Below are positions 19,772-30,200 of a DNA stretch of 64,000 nucleotides, piece by piece. The stretch is from Bacteroidia bacterium (lineage in GTDB: Bacteria > Bacteroidota > Bacteroidia > AKYH767-A > OLB10), in contig JAEUTH010000038.1 in the NCBI GenBank assembly GCA_016788165.1, forward strand, positions 62,001 to 126,000, in the 5' to 3' direction. The notes beneath the pieces are model-generated. The model was given only the letters and a program-made list of their open reading frames with translations, searched no databases and was not told the origin of the DNA. Positions within the stretch are counted from its first letter, which is position 1. Each line of letters opens with the position of its first letter. Made by a program: the position numbers and the translations under genes.

Positions 19772-21133
19772 TTGTCGAAAGTTAAAACCGTTTTTTATTG
19801 CCAATCATGTGGCGCACAATCGCCTAAATGGGTGGGCAAATGCAACCAGTGCGGCCAATGGAATACCTTAGTTGAGGAAATTATAAGCACCCCTAAAACC
19901 AATGCCTGGACCGATAAAAACAAACCCACCAATAAGCCTGTATTATTACAAGATGTAGCCGATAATAACACACAGCGTACCACCCTGCCCGATGCCGAAT
20001 TAAGCCGAGTATTAGGAGGTGGCCTTGTTGCCGGTTCCATTACTTTATTAAGTGGCGAACCCGGCATTGGCAAATCAACCATACTGTTGCAATTGGCATT
20101 ACAACTTAAAGGCACGGTATTATACGTATCGGGCGAAGAGAGTGAACAACAAATTAAACTACGTGCACACCGCATTGGCATTGAAAATAAAGCATGTTAT
20201 ATACTTTCTGAAACCGATGTAGATTTAATATTTCAGCAAGCACAAACGCTTAAACCACACTTGGTAATTCTTGATTCGATACAAACTTTGTTTACAGGTA
20301 AAATTGAATCGGCACCGGGCAGCGTATCACAAATACGAAGCTGTGCAGCAGAGTTGATGCGATATGCCAAAGAAACCGATACTCCGGTAATGATTATTGG
20401 CCACATAACTAAAGATGGCAGTATTGCCGGACCTAAGGTTTTGGAGCACATGGTTGATACGGTATTACATTTCGAAGGCGACCGCAATCATGTATATAGA
20501 ATTTTACGTGCGCAAAAAAATCGTTTTGGCTCAACTGCCGAATTGGGCATTTACGAAATGCTAAGCAACGGGCTGAGGCAGGTATCAAACCCCAGCGAAA
20601 TATTACTAACGCAACGTAATGAGCAGTACAGTGGCATTAGCATTGCCTGTACTATGGAAGGTATGCGCCCCATTTTAATCGAAATTCAGGCATTGGTTAG
20701 CAGTGCCGTATATGGCATGCCGCAACGCAGTGCCACCGGTTTTGACTTGCGCAGGTTAGGCATGTTGTTGGCCGTTTTAGAAAAACGATGCGGCTTTAAG
20801 TTGGGTGCTAAAGATGTGTTTTTGAATATAGCCGGTGGTATTAAAGTAGAAGATCCGGCAATGGACCTGGCAGTAATATGTGCCGTGTTAAGCAGCAATG
20901 ACGATATGCCTTTGCCAACTAAAGTTTGCTTTGCAGGCGAAGTAGGACTAAGTGGCGAAATAAGACCTGTAAGCCGTATTGAACAACGTATTAAAGAAGC
21001 CGAAAAATTAGGCTTTAGTCGTTTCTTCTTTTCGAAATACCAAATGAAAATTAGTGGCTTGCAAAAAAACACACAAATAGAACTAGTACCTGTTGCCAAG
21101 GTTGACGAAGTATTTGCACAAATGTTCGGCTAA
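19772..21133 (+). CDS. radA: DNA repair protein RadA (Sms)
   Basis: A RecA-related ATPase that helps process recombination intermediates. The N-terminal zinc finger has Cys10, Cys13, Cys24 and Cys27. Walker A is GEPGIGKST (Lys101), and VILDSIQT is Walker B. The RadA-specific KNRFG motif is in RAQKNRFGSTAE, and the C-terminal third is Lon-protease-like (GMPQRSATGFDLRRL). The length of 453 residues is normal. The start codon is TTG at 19772: the zinc finger begins nine codons later and the closest upstream ATG, at 19741, is followed by an in-frame stop, so a TTG start is the best reading. Confidence 0.95.
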   Translation: MSKVKTVFYCQSCGAQSPKWVGKCNQCGQWNTLVEEIISTPKTNAWTDKNKPTNKPVLLQDVADNNTQRTTLPDAELSRVLGGGLVAGSITLLSGEPGIGKSTILLQLALQLKGTVLYVSGEESEQQIKLRAHRIGIENKACYILSETDVDLIFQQAQTLKPHLVILDSIQTLFTGKIESAPGSVSQIRSCAAELMRYAKETDTPVMIIGHITKDGSIAGPKVLEHMVDTVLHFEGDRNHVYRILRAQKNRFGSTAELGIYEMLSNGLRQVSNPSEILLTQRNEQYSGISIACTMEGMRPILIEIQALVSSAVYGMPQRSATGFDLRRLGMLLAVLEKRCGFKLGAKDVFLNIAGGIKVEDPAMDLAVICAVLSSNDDMPLPTKVCFAGEVGLSGEIRPVSRIEQRIKEAEKLGFSRFFFSKYQMKISGLQKNTQIELVPVAKVDEVFAQMFG

Positions 21134-21252
21134 TATTTGTAATCAACTTTACAGGGTAATTAAATAATTTGTATTATTGAAAGTATTAAGCACCCCGTAA
21201 CAAACTGCTGCCTGCGTATATGGCAATAGATACCAACTTAAAATTTACGGTC

Positions 21253-22260
21253 ATGAAAAAAACATTACTTCTTTTTGCATGCTGGTTTTGCATTTCGAAT
21301 GCAACTGCACAAAACTTTGAAATGGGCATTGCGCCCGGTTTTACAAATTACTTTGGCGATTTGGGTAATAACGAATTTTTTCAAAATACATCAACACGGC
21401 CTGCTGTTGCTTTAACGTTGCGCAATTTTTTGGGCAAGTCGAAAATCAGCACCAATCATTATAAAAGTTTTGATATGGAAGCACGCTTTAGCTGGCAACG
21501 CATAGCCTATGACGAAACCAAACCAATAAATGGCCGGCAGGGCGATGATTTACGCAATTATTTGCGGGGCCTTAGTTTCAGAACCGATATGTTTTCGCTC
21601 GAAAGCAGAGTTACATACACGCTTTATAAAAACAAAAAACAACCATTACACATTCAAAAATCTTGCATGTACTTTTTTACAGGCCTTGCATTGGTTTATG
21701 GCAATCCCAAAGCCGATTTGTTTAATGGCTCAATTGATTTAAACAATCGTTATTATTTTTGGAGTGATGGCAGTGTGCGTAACGCACCCGAAAGTAGTGG
21801 CACCGGTGAAATTATAGAACGCGATGGCACTTACGAAACCGAATTAAACGATTGGCACACTGAAGGCGAAAGTCAAAAAACCGGCATTGGCAAAAATGGA
21901 TTTTTAAGTTGCACCAATGTAGCCGTTCCGTTAGGATTGGGATTTAGGTTTGGCGTAAGCAAAAAAATTAATGTGGGTTTTGAAGTTGCCTATTATAAAA
22001 TGTTTACCGATGCCATTGATAATGTGAGCGACCGATATGTGTATCAAACCGAATTAGAAAATTATTTTCCGAACGATATAAACCAACAACAATTGGCTGC
22101 TTATATAAGCGACCCAACCGGTAATGGCACCAACGGTTATCCCGGGCCGCAAACCAGTCAACGCGGCAATCCATCAAAAAACGACAGTTATACCTGCATC
22201 AGTTTGGAACTATCGTACAAATTTGATTTTCTTGCCAAAAAAGTTTTTGGCATGCGTTAG
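21253..22260 (+). CDS. Outer-membrane beta-barrel protein, DUF6089-like
   Basis: The start at 21253 (MKKTLLLFACWFCISNATAQ) gives a clean signal peptide; an earlier ATG at 21220 adds 11 polar residues. The mature 316 residues alternate amphipathic strands and turns (FEMGIAPGFTNYFGDLGNN, FSLESRVTYTLYKNKK, YYFWSDGSVRN, VGFEVAYYKMFTDAIDNV). The last strand is CISLELSYKFDF. The opening resembles the DUF6089 family of small outer-membrane barrels. A surface or structural role is likely; no enzyme motif is visible. Confidence 0.8.
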   Translation: MKKTLLLFACWFCISNATAQNFEMGIAPGFTNYFGDLGNNEFFQNTSTRPAVALTLRNFLGKSKISTNHYKSFDMEARFSWQRIAYDETKPINGRQGDDLRNYLRGLSFRTDMFSLESRVTYTLYKNKKQPLHIQKSCMYFFTGLALVYGNPKADLFNGSIDLNNRYYFWSDGSVRNAPESSGTGEIIERDGTYETELNDWHTEGESQKTGIGKNGFLSCTNVAVPLGLGFRFGVSKKINVGFEVAYYKMFTDAIDNVSDRYVYQTELENYFPNDINQQQLAAYISDPTGNGTNGYPGPQTSQRGNPSKNDSYTCISLELSYKFDFLAKKVFGMR

Positions 22261-22285
22261 TTGAACAATCACTTCTGATCAAACT

Positions 22286-22315
22286 AAAGTTCATTAAAAA
22301 ATATATGAACCTTTT
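22286..22315 (+). terminator. Imperfect hairpin after the beta-barrel gene
   Basis: Arms AAAGTTCAT and ATGAACCTTTT pair with one bulged base, and the right arm ends in a T run. It lies 25 nt past the stop at 22260. Confidence 0.5.
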
Positions 22316-22378
22316 AAAAGTGGTGTAACTATCAATTACAATTTACCGTCAAATGCCATATAACTGCAAAAAGAATTT

Positions 22379-24841
22379 ATGCGCATTTACAACTTACTCC
22401 TGTTTGGTTTTTTTTTAAGTATCAACGTTAGTGCTTATCAGATTACCGGCACCATTTACGATGAAAACAAACAAGTAATGCCTTTTGTAAGTGTTTTTAT
22501 TAAAGGCACCACACAAGGCACCACCAGCAACAGTGAAGGTAAATATCAAATAGAAGTTACAGCAGGTAATGTTACTTTAATTTATAAACTCATTGGCTAT
22601 AAACAGTTCGAAAAAACCTATACAGTAACTGTTACTAACATACAACAAGATGTGTATATGGTGCCCGAACATTATGAATTAAAAGAAGCCATTGTAAAAG
22701 GCAATGAAGATCCGGCCTACGAAATTATCAGACAAGCTATAATCAAGCGGAGGTTTTATTTAGAGCAGGTGCAAGCATACAAAGCCGATGTGTATATAAA
22801 AGGCTGGCAACGCATAACCAAACATCCCGAAAAAATATTCGGTCAAAAAGTAGATCTCTCCGAAGTGCTCGATACCGCTACAGGCGTGGTTTATTTAAGC
22901 GAAAGCGTATCGAGTTTTAATTTTAAGCGCCCCAATCAAATACGCGAAACCATTAAATCGAGTAAAGTTAGTGGCAGTAATCGCTCATTTAGTTTTAACC
23001 GGGCCAGTTTTTTTCTGTTCAATTTTTATGAGAACATAATGGAAATAAGCCTATGCCCGCGTGGCGCAATTTCGCCCATTGCCAACAATGCCATGATGTA
23101 TTATAACTACAAGCTGGCAGGTTCATTTTTCGAAAACGATCACTGGGTGCATAAAATCGAAGTTAAAAACAAACGTACTTACGATCCGGCTTTCAGCGGT
23201 TATATATACATACAAGACAATACATGGCGCATACACAGTTTAGATTTATACCTGAGTAAAAATAACCAGCTACAGTTTGTTGATACGTTTAAAGTAAATC
23301 AGGTAATGTTGCCTGCAAATCAAAACAGTAATATATGGATGCCGGTAACCAATACCTTTTATTATGCCTTTAAAATTTTTGGTTTCGAAGGCGATGGCGT
23401 TTATACAGGCATTGCCAGTAATTACGAAGTAAACCCAAATTTTGAAACAAAATTTTTTAATGGTGATGTTATTACCATTGAAGAAGGCAGCAATAAAAAA
23501 GATAGTTTGTACTGGAACGCCATCAGGCCAATACCACTTACACAATTAGAGCAAAAGGATTATCTGTTCAAGGATTCGGTTGCTGTTATAAAAGAATCGA
23601 AACCTTATATGGATTCAGTGGATGCCGTACATAACAAATTAGATGTTATGAAATTGCTTATGAGCGGCTATCAGCACAATAACCGTTACAAAAAGTTTAA
23701 ATGGGGTTTAGCACCGCTAATGGAACATATTGTATTTAATACCGTTGAGGGTCTTAATATTGGTGGTGCATATAACTTTACAAAACGTTACGAAGTTCCG
23801 AAACGAACACTTTATGGCAAAGCAGCAGTACGCTATGCATTTGCTGCCGGGCAGGTATATGGCCAGGCATCGGTAAACTACTACTTCAATCGTAAAAATT
23901 TTTCAGACATCGGTTTTGTAGCCGGCAGCGATGCCGTGCAATACAATCCGCGCAACCCAATACGCGCATCGGTTAACTCATTTTATACCTTAGCATTAGA
24001 AAAAAACTATATGAAGCTGTATCAGAAAGATTTTGCGCAGCTAAACTTTAAACGCGAAATTGCCAAGGGATTATTTTTTGCTTCACTACTCGAATATAGT
24101 TGGCGCAAAGCATTGGTAAACAACACAACTTATGTAATGTTTCCGTCTGATGCACGTAGTTATAGCAGTAATAACCCACAAAACAGTACCGATGATGCGC
24201 CTGCATTTGATACACATCAATCATTACATTTTGCAGGTTTGGTACGCTATACGTTTCGCCAACAATATTACAACGACCCTGAAAATCGGCACATGATTCA
24301 ATCGCCTTATCCGGTGGCCGTATTTCGCTTTAAGCAAGGGATTCCAAAAACATTTGGTAGTGATGTAAACTACACCTATGTGCATTTAAGTATCGAAGAC
24401 GAATTAAAACTGGGCATGTTAGGTAATGTGCAAATCAATGTAGGAGCAGGTAAATTTTTAAGCAATAAATCTGATTACTTTTTAGACTACCGTCATTTTA
24501 ATGGCAATAAAACGTATGCTTCCGAGTTCAGACTAACCGATTTTAATATGCTGCCCTATTATAGTTATAGCACAACAGGTGCGTTTTACGAAGCACATGC
24601 CGAGTACAACTTAGGCGGACTATTGTTTAACAAAATACCGGTTTTACGTAAAGCATTTTTTAATGAGATAGTAAGTGCGCATTATTTAAAAGTACCTAAT
24701 AATCCACAACACTTTGAATTTGCAGTAGGTGTTGAAAAATTAGGTGCCATCAGATTAGATGTAGTAAGTGCCGTAGCCAAAGGCTTTAAGCCGGTAGTAG
24801 GTGTTAGGTTTGGTGTTCGTGGTGGCCCCTTTGGCGATTAA
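22379..24841 (+). CDS. DUF5686 outer-membrane protein with carboxypeptidase-regulatory-like domain
   Basis: An 820-residue envelope protein. The signal peptide ends at SINVSA. Residues 20-100 are a CarboxypepD_reg-like beta-sandwich (ITGTIYDENKQVMPFVSVFI, TTSNSEGKYQIEV), as at the front of many TonB-dependent receptors. The rest matches DUF5686: helical AYEIIRQAIIKRRFYLEQV, an extended middle, then barrel-like strands such as GLFFASLLEYSWRKA to the C-terminus (VGVRFGVRGGPFGD). No TonB plug is seen, so it is not a classic receptor. Its stop overlaps the stop of the convergent MFS gene by 4 bp. Function in the family is not established. Confidence 0.85.
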   Translation: MRIYNLLLFGFFLSINVSAYQITGTIYDENKQVMPFVSVFIKGTTQGTTSNSEGKYQIEVTAGNVTLIYKLIGYKQFEKTYTVTVTNIQQDVYMVPEHYELKEAIVKGNEDPAYEIIRQAIIKRRFYLEQVQAYKADVYIKGWQRITKHPEKIFGQKVDLSEVLDTATGVVYLSESVSSFNFKRPNQIRETIKSSKVSGSNRSFSFNRASFFLFNFYENIMEISLCPRGAISPIANNAMMYYNYKLAGSFFENDHWVHKIEVKNKRTYDPAFSGYIYIQDNTWRIHSLDLYLSKNNQLQFVDTFKVNQVMLPANQNSNIWMPVTNTFYYAFKIFGFEGDGVYTGIASNYEVNPNFETKFFNGDVITIEEGSNKKDSLYWNAIRPIPLTQLEQKDYLFKDSVAVIKESKPYMDSVDAVHNKLDVMKLLMSGYQHNNRYKKFKWGLAPLMEHIVFNTVEGLNIGGAYNFTKRYEVPKRTLYGKAAVRYAFAAGQVYGQASVNYYFNRKNFSDIGFVAGSDAVQYNPRNPIRASVNSFYTLALEKNYMKLYQKDFAQLNFKREIAKGLFFASLLEYSWRKALVNNTTYVMFPSDARSYSSNNPQNSTDDAPAFDTHQSLHFAGLVRYTFRQQYYNDPENRHMIQSPYPVAVFRFKQGIPKTFGSDVNYTYVHLSIEDELKLGMLGNVQINVGAGKFLSNKSDYFLDYRHFNGNKTYASEFRLTDFNMLPYYSYSTTGAFYEAHAEYNLGGLLFNKIPVLRKAFFNEIVSAHYLKVPNNPQHFEFAVGVEKLGAIRLDVVSAVAKGFKPVVGVRFGVRGGPFGD

Positions 24842-26085
24842 TTTAATTTATTGCCACGCTCCATTATTTCGTAGTTCAATAATTTAGGTGCTTTCCAGGT
24901 AGTAACGGCTACCACTGTAATGCTGGCTAAACCGCCAATAATTACCGATGGTATCAGCGTAAAAGCACGTGCCATACTACCACTAACAAAACTGCCAATT
25001 TCATTTGATGAGCCAATAAAAATTGAATTGATGGATGCAACCCTGCCGCGCATATTATCAGGTGTTTGCAATTGCAGAATAGTACTTCTAATCATCACAC
25101 TAATGTTGTCTAACATACCGGCAACTACTAAGATAATAAAAGTGAGTACAAACATTTTCGAAAGGGCAAAAACTATCATACATAAACCAAAACCGGCAAC
25201 TGCCAACAATAATTTTTTGCCTGTATTTTTTAAAGGTGGATGGTAGGCCAACACAACTGCCATAGCCAAAGCACCTAATGCCGGTGCCGCACGTAAGTAA
25301 CCCATTTCTTTAGCCCCAATATGCAAAACATCGTTTGCAAAGGCAGGCAACAATACAATGGCATCGCCAAACAATACAGCAAACAAATCGAGTGTAATTG
25401 CACTTAATAATATTTTGTTTCGATAAACATAAACAATTCCTGATTTAAGGCTTTGCATCAATGGCTCTGTTAATTTATTAGCTACAGGTTTTGAAGCAAT
25501 CATTACATAACAACACATGGCCAAAAACATCAAGGCGGTAAAAGTAAAACAGGCTACAGCCGGATTAAACCAGGCATATATTAATCCACCAATAGCAGGA
25601 CCCATGATAGCACCCATATACCAGGCACTGCTACTCCATGAAATCATATTTGGATAAACACTTATGGGTACTAATTGTGCACCAAAAGCACTAACCGATG
25701 CCGACAAAAACCCGCGACAAATGCCCATTATTGCAACATAAACATAAATGGTAGTAAGTGCAAAAACAGCTTCATTAATTTGGCAATACAAAATATAAGC
25801 ACTTAACAGGAGCGATGCCAGACTTAAAGAAGCGATTGAAGTTATTATAATTTTTTTGCGGGAGTAAATATCAGCCAAATAGCCACCATACAATGCAACT
25901 ACTAAAGTCGGTATTGCCTCAATAAGTCCGGTAAGTCCTAATTTCCATGGGTCTTTGGTGTACTCATAAACCAACCAGCCTACTAAAACACTTTGCATTA
26001 AAATAGCCATGGTTAAACTGAATCTTGCTAAAATAAACCACCTGAATTCAGTAAATTTCCATGCTTCGAAGGGTTGCTTTTGCAT
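24838..26085 (-). CDS. MFS transporter, EntS-like
   Basis: A 415-residue inner-membrane protein with about 12 hydrophobic segments. The loop between helices 2 and 3 has GGYLADIYSRKKI, an MFS motif A variant (G-x-L-A-D-x-x-x-R-K). It resembles the MFS_3/EntS branch, which exports siderophores and other small molecules. The substrate is not predictable. A partner motif A-like stretch lies in the second half (MLDNISVMIRSTILQLQTPDNMRG). No promoter box was seen between its start and the terminator of the upstream DUF2795 gene. Confidence 0.88.
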   Translation of the reverse strand: MQKQPFEAWKFTEFRWFILARFSLTMAILMQSVLVGWLVYEYTKDPWKLGLTGLIEAIPTLVVALYGGYLADIYSRKKIIITSIASLSLASLLLSAYILYCQINEAVFALTTIYVYVAIMGICRGFLSASVSAFGAQLVPISVYPNMISWSSSAWYMGAIMGPAIGGLIYAWFNPAVACFTFTALMFLAMCCYVMIASKPVANKLTEPLMQSLKSGIVYVYRNKILLSAITLDLFAVLFGDAIVLLPAFANDVLHIGAKEMGYLRAAPALGALAMAVVLAYHPPLKNTGKKLLLAVAGFGLCMIVFALSKMFVLTFIILVVAGMLDNISVMIRSTILQLQTPDNMRGRVASINSIFIGSSNEIGSFVSGSMARAFTLIPSVIIGGLASITVVAVTTWKAPKLLNYEIMERGNKLN

Positions 26086-26107
26086 ATTTTGATTAGTTGT
26101 TATAATA

Positions 26108-26148
26108 AAAAAAGGCTTACACCTTTATATTTTGTGCAAGCCTTTTTT
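26108..26148 (-). terminator. Rho-independent terminator after the DUF2795 gene
   Basis: Two 15-nt arms (26108-26122 and 26134-26148) pair with one mismatch around an 11-nt loop. A-runs on the left give a U-tract on the reverse strand. Confidence 0.85.
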
Positions 26149-26171
26149 GTAAGCATTATATAAACCGGAGT

Positions 26172-26393
26172 TTAATACTCATCTTCATTAAAAAAGAAAT
26201 CGTCTTTGGTTGGATAGTCAGGCCAAATCTCCTCAATATTTTCATAAGGTTCGCCTTCATCCTCAAGCTCTTGCAAGTTTTCGATAACTTCCATAGGCGC
26301 ACCTGTTCTGATGGCAAAATCAATTAACTCATCTTTAGTTGCCGGCCAGGGTGCATCTTCAAGGTGCGATGCGAGTTCAAGTGTCCAGTACAT
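26172..26393 (-). CDS. DUF2795 domain protein
   Basis: A 73-residue acidic protein that matches the DUF2795 family: MYWTLELASHLEDAPWPATK, then ELIDFAIRTGAP, followed by a Glu/Asp-rich C-terminus (LEDEGEPYENIEEIWPDYP). It is small, soluble and conserved in Bacteroidota, with no established biochemical role. It has its own -7 box (26442-26449) and its own terminator, so it is a single-gene unit. Confidence 0.85.
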   Translation of the reverse strand: MYWTLELASHLEDAPWPATKDELIDFAIRTGAPMEVIENLQELEDEGEPYENIEEIWPDYPTKDDFFFNEDEY

Positions 26394-26441
26394 ATTTATT
26401 GGTATTTAATAATAAAGCCTTGGCATTTTTTTAAAGGCGTG

Positions 26442-26449
26442 CAAAAGTA
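26442..26449 (-). promoter_or_regulatory. Candidate -7 box for the DUF2795 gene
   Basis: The reverse strand reads TACTTTTG (TAnnTTTG), with 48 nt between it and the ATG. The rest of 26450-26598 shows nothing recognisable. Confidence 0.45.
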
Positions 26450-26598
26450 TTGAAATATTAATGCGATTAGCAAACGCTTTAAAAAAGTTTACTCTTCAAT
26501 GTTTACAATGCTTTCGAGCGTATTTAACTTAACATTTTATCGTTTCAGTTGTCACCGGTCTTATTATAATACCTGCAATAATTGCTTATACGACAGTA

Positions 26599-27162
26599 TT
26601 AAATTTTGTCCTTATGTCTGGGTTTCCAGACTACCTCTAAGGCATTGTTTTGCATACCAATAAAACGCGAGAGCACAAATAAATAATCGCTTAACCTGTT
26701 TAAATACTTGCCAATTATCGGTTCTACCATTTCATTCGAAGACAAAAAAGAAACGCATCGTTCGGCACGCCTGCAAACACAACGTGCTATGTGGGTATAG
26801 GATACAACTACGTTTCCGCCAGGCAAAACAAATGCGCGCATTTCGGGTAATTGCTCATTCATAGCATCTATTTCTTTTTCCAGAAAGATTACATCTTCTT
26901 CAAATATTTCAGGCAGCTTCATTTTTGATTTTTCGGGATGTGCAGCCAAATGCGACCCAAGGGTAAACAACCTGTCCTGAATTTCAATTAATACATCAAA
27001 AAGGTGGCCTTGATTATGGTCACGTAATAAGCCAATGTGCGCATTTAGCTCATCAACGGTTCCGTATGCTTCAATACGTGCATTATGTTTGGCAATACGC
27101 ACACCACCAATAAGTGAGGTTAAGCCGGAATCGCCAGTTTTGGTATATATTTTCATAGTCAT
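26599..27162 (-). CDS. Cob(I)yrinic acid a,c-diamide adenosyltransferase, PduO type
   Basis: Transfers the adenosyl group of ATP to cob(I)alamin to make adenosylcobalamin. At 187 residues it shows the PduO/MMAB pattern: the ATP-binding N-terminus KIYTKTGDSGLTSLIGG, RIEAYGTVDELNAHIG, the helix HIARCVCRRAERCV and YLNRLSDYLFVLSRF. All main ATP- and corrin-binding segments are present. The start may be 27162 (MTMKIYT) or 27156 (MKIYT). It implies a coenzyme-B12-dependent enzyme elsewhere in the genome; none is in the window. Confidence 0.94.
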   Translation of the reverse strand: MTMKIYTKTGDSGLTSLIGGVRIAKHNARIEAYGTVDELNAHIGLLRDHNQGHLFDVLIEIQDRLFTLGSHLAAHPEKSKMKLPEIFEEDVIFLEKEIDAMNEQLPEMRAFVLPGGNVVVSYTHIARCVCRRAERCVSFLSSNEMVEPIIGKYLNRLSDYLFVLSRFIGMQNNALEVVWKPRHKDKI

Positions 27163-27181
27163 CTTTTCTATTTTGAGCCTG

Positions 27182-27189
27182 CAAACTTA
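27182..27189 (-). promoter_or_regulatory. Candidate -7 box for the cobalamin adenosyltransferase gene
   Basis: The reverse strand reads TAAGTTTG, the same 8-mer as at murA, with 19 nt between it and the ATG. Confidence 0.5.
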
Positions 27190-27222
27190 TTCAACTTAAG
27201 CTTACATTATTGGTATAAAAAC

Positions 27223-27254
27223 AATAAAGGCCGGTTTTTATGCCGGCCTTTATT
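27223..27254 (-). terminator. Rho-independent terminator after the 2728-codon gene
   Basis: A perfect 12-bp stem (AATAAAGGCCGG / CCGGCCTTTATT) with an 8-nt loop, followed on the reverse strand by TTGTTTTTATA. It lies 17 nt after the stop. Confidence 0.9.
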
Positions 27255-27271
27255 TAAACAATTTCTACTGA

Positions 27272-30200
27272 TTATTTAACAACCAGTTTGTTTACCCATT
27301 GTTTGTCAAGCGTGGTGTAACGCATTGAGTATATACCTTTAGGTAAATGCGACAAGTCTATGCTAAACGCTTGGTTTTGACCATCGGCATGATACTTATT
27401 CTGATAAACCAATTCGCCTGCCATCGAATAAATTTCAAGGTTGATGTTATCAGTTAATTTATCGAATGAGATTGTAGCATAGCCCGAAGTTGGGTTTGGA
27501 TAAACCGTTGAATAAACTTCGCTGTTTGTAACTGCCACGATACGTGCCGGTGGTTGTGTTATATGTACATTTCCTGTTACAGTACAACCTTTCGAATCGG
27601 TAACTGTTACTGTATAGGTTAATGCATATAAACCGGTTGCGGTTTGTGTAGTTTGTACAGGAGTTGTATTCCAGCTATAAGAATATCCGGGCGAACCTCC
27701 ACTTGCATTTGCTGTTGCTGTACCATTATTACCTCCATTTATTGTAACATTGGTTTTAGATATACTAACCAGCAATTTAGATGGTTGCGTAATGCTTACA
27801 GCTACGATGCGAACACAGCCCTTTGAATCGGTAATGGTGCAACTATAATTACCTTTTTTAAGTCCGGTAGCTGTAACGGTTGTTTGAACAGGTACACTAT
27901 TCCACGAATAGGTGTAGCCTGGTGTACCACCGCTGGCTGTAACTGTTGCTGTACCATCATTTCCATTAAAGCATGAAACATTGGTTTTAGTAACTGTACC
28001 AATTAACAACGGTGGTTGCGTAATAGTTACTGACCAAGTGCCGGTACAACCACCAGCCGATGTAACTGTTACCGTATAAGTACCAACACCTAAGTTACCA
28101 CGGTTCTTACTGGTAAGTCCATTACTCCATAGGTAAGTATAAGGACCTGGGGCACCACTAATGCTAATGGTGGCAGTACCATTACTTAAGCCATTACATG
28201 TAATATTGGTACTGGTGCCTGTTACAGTTAAATTACTACTTGATGATACCGCAGCAGTTGCAGTACGTGTACAACCATTTGCATCGCCTACGGTAACAGT
28301 GTAAACGCCTGCAGCTAACCCGGTTGCCATTGCATTGGTTTGAACCGGTGTCGTATTCCAACTGTAGGTATAAGGCATGGTGCCACCTGTTGCTGTTACG
28401 GTTGCTGTGCCATTATTGCTGCCACATGAAGCATTGGTTGCTGTTGCAGATGCATTAAGCAATGCAGGTTGCGTTAATGTGATTTGCGTTGTATTGGTAC
28501 AACTGCCAAACTGAACCGTAAGGGTGTAAGTGCCTGCCGCCAAACCTGTTAGGTTCTGAGTGGTAGCACCATTACTCCAGGTATAATTGTAAGCGCCTGC
28601 ACCGGGTGTAACTACTACGTTTATACTGCCATTCGATTCGCCATAACAACGGATGTTTTTACCTCCGGCATATACAGGACTCGAAACAGCAATATTAATT
28701 GTTGTTGTATGCGGCACAACCACTGTATCAATTATCGAACAACCTGTAGCAATATCAGTAACAATGCAGTAGCTGTTAAAGCCATATGATAAACCGGTAC
28801 CGGTTGCTGTTGTTTGTACAGGCGATGTTAACCACTGGTATGAATAGCCGGTACCACCACTTGCGTTAACGGTTACAATACCATTATTAGTTGAACATGT
28901 TGCATTTTGAACTACTGTATTGGTTGCACTAACAACACACTTTAATACCAGTGTAATAGTTGCTTGTGCAATACATCCATTGGCATCTGTAACAGTTACT
29001 ATATAGGTACCTGCCATTAAACCGCCAATATCCTCCGTAGTTTCACCATTGCTCCATAAATATGTATAAGGTGCAACACCTCCTGTGGTAGTCATATCAA
29101 GCGAACCACTTGATGGTAAAGCTGAAGTAGGTTGTACAAAACTATTAACAGCAATACCTAACTTATTGGGTTGTGTAACTGTAAATACATGTACACTGCT
29201 ACAACCGTTACCTTCTGTTATAGTAACAATGTAGGTTGAAGCAGGTAAATTGGTAAGGTCCTCATCTGTCGAACCATTTGACCAAAGGAATGTAAATGAT
29301 GGTGTGCCATCAGTTAAGGTAAGGTCAATTGCACCTGTATTGTCATTATAACAACTTAAATCGGTTATTGATGCCGCTACGATTAATGCCATGGGTTGGT
29401 TAATTACAGCAGTAGCTGTAGTGCTACATCCATTTGCATCTGTTACTGTTACTGTATAGGTTCCAACATTTAATCCTCCGGCAATTTGTGTGGTTTGACC
29501 ATCACTCCATAAGTAGCTGTAAGGCGCTGTGCCTCCACTACCAAAGCCGGTTGCAATACCATCTCCGGCATTATTACAACTTGCATCGTTTGCCGTTGTT
29601 GATGCCACTAAAACTGTTGGTTCGGTAACGGTAAATGTAGCTACACCTGTACAGCCCAAACCATCGGTTACTGTAACGGTGTAGTTACCTGCTGCCAACC
29701 CTGAAATGGTTTGCGTTGTTTGTCCATCATTCCATAAATACCCATACGATAAATTACCACCAGCGGGTATCACTTGTATGCTTCCGTTTGCATCGCCATT
29801 GCATAATGCATGTGAAATATTGGCTGTAGCCGATACATTGTCGTTACGGATTACATTAAACGAACATGAACTGGTATTGCCCGATGGGTCGGTGGCAGTC
29901 CAAGATATACCTGTTGTGCCTACTGGGAAAGTGCTTCCACTTGGTAAGCCAGCGGTTTGTGTAACGGTAGCCGAACAGTTATCGGTGGCACTTACAGTAA
30001 AGGTAGCAACACCATTACAGTCGGCTATAATATTACCCGGACATGAAAGCACCGGTACCTCTGTATCGTTAACGGTTACGTCAAAACTGCAAACTGCAGT
30101 ATTGCCACAACCATCAGCAGCGGTATAGGTTACCGTTGTAGTTCCTATAGCAAAGAAATCGCCTGAGTTGTGTGTGCTTGTTACAGTAACATTACAGTTA

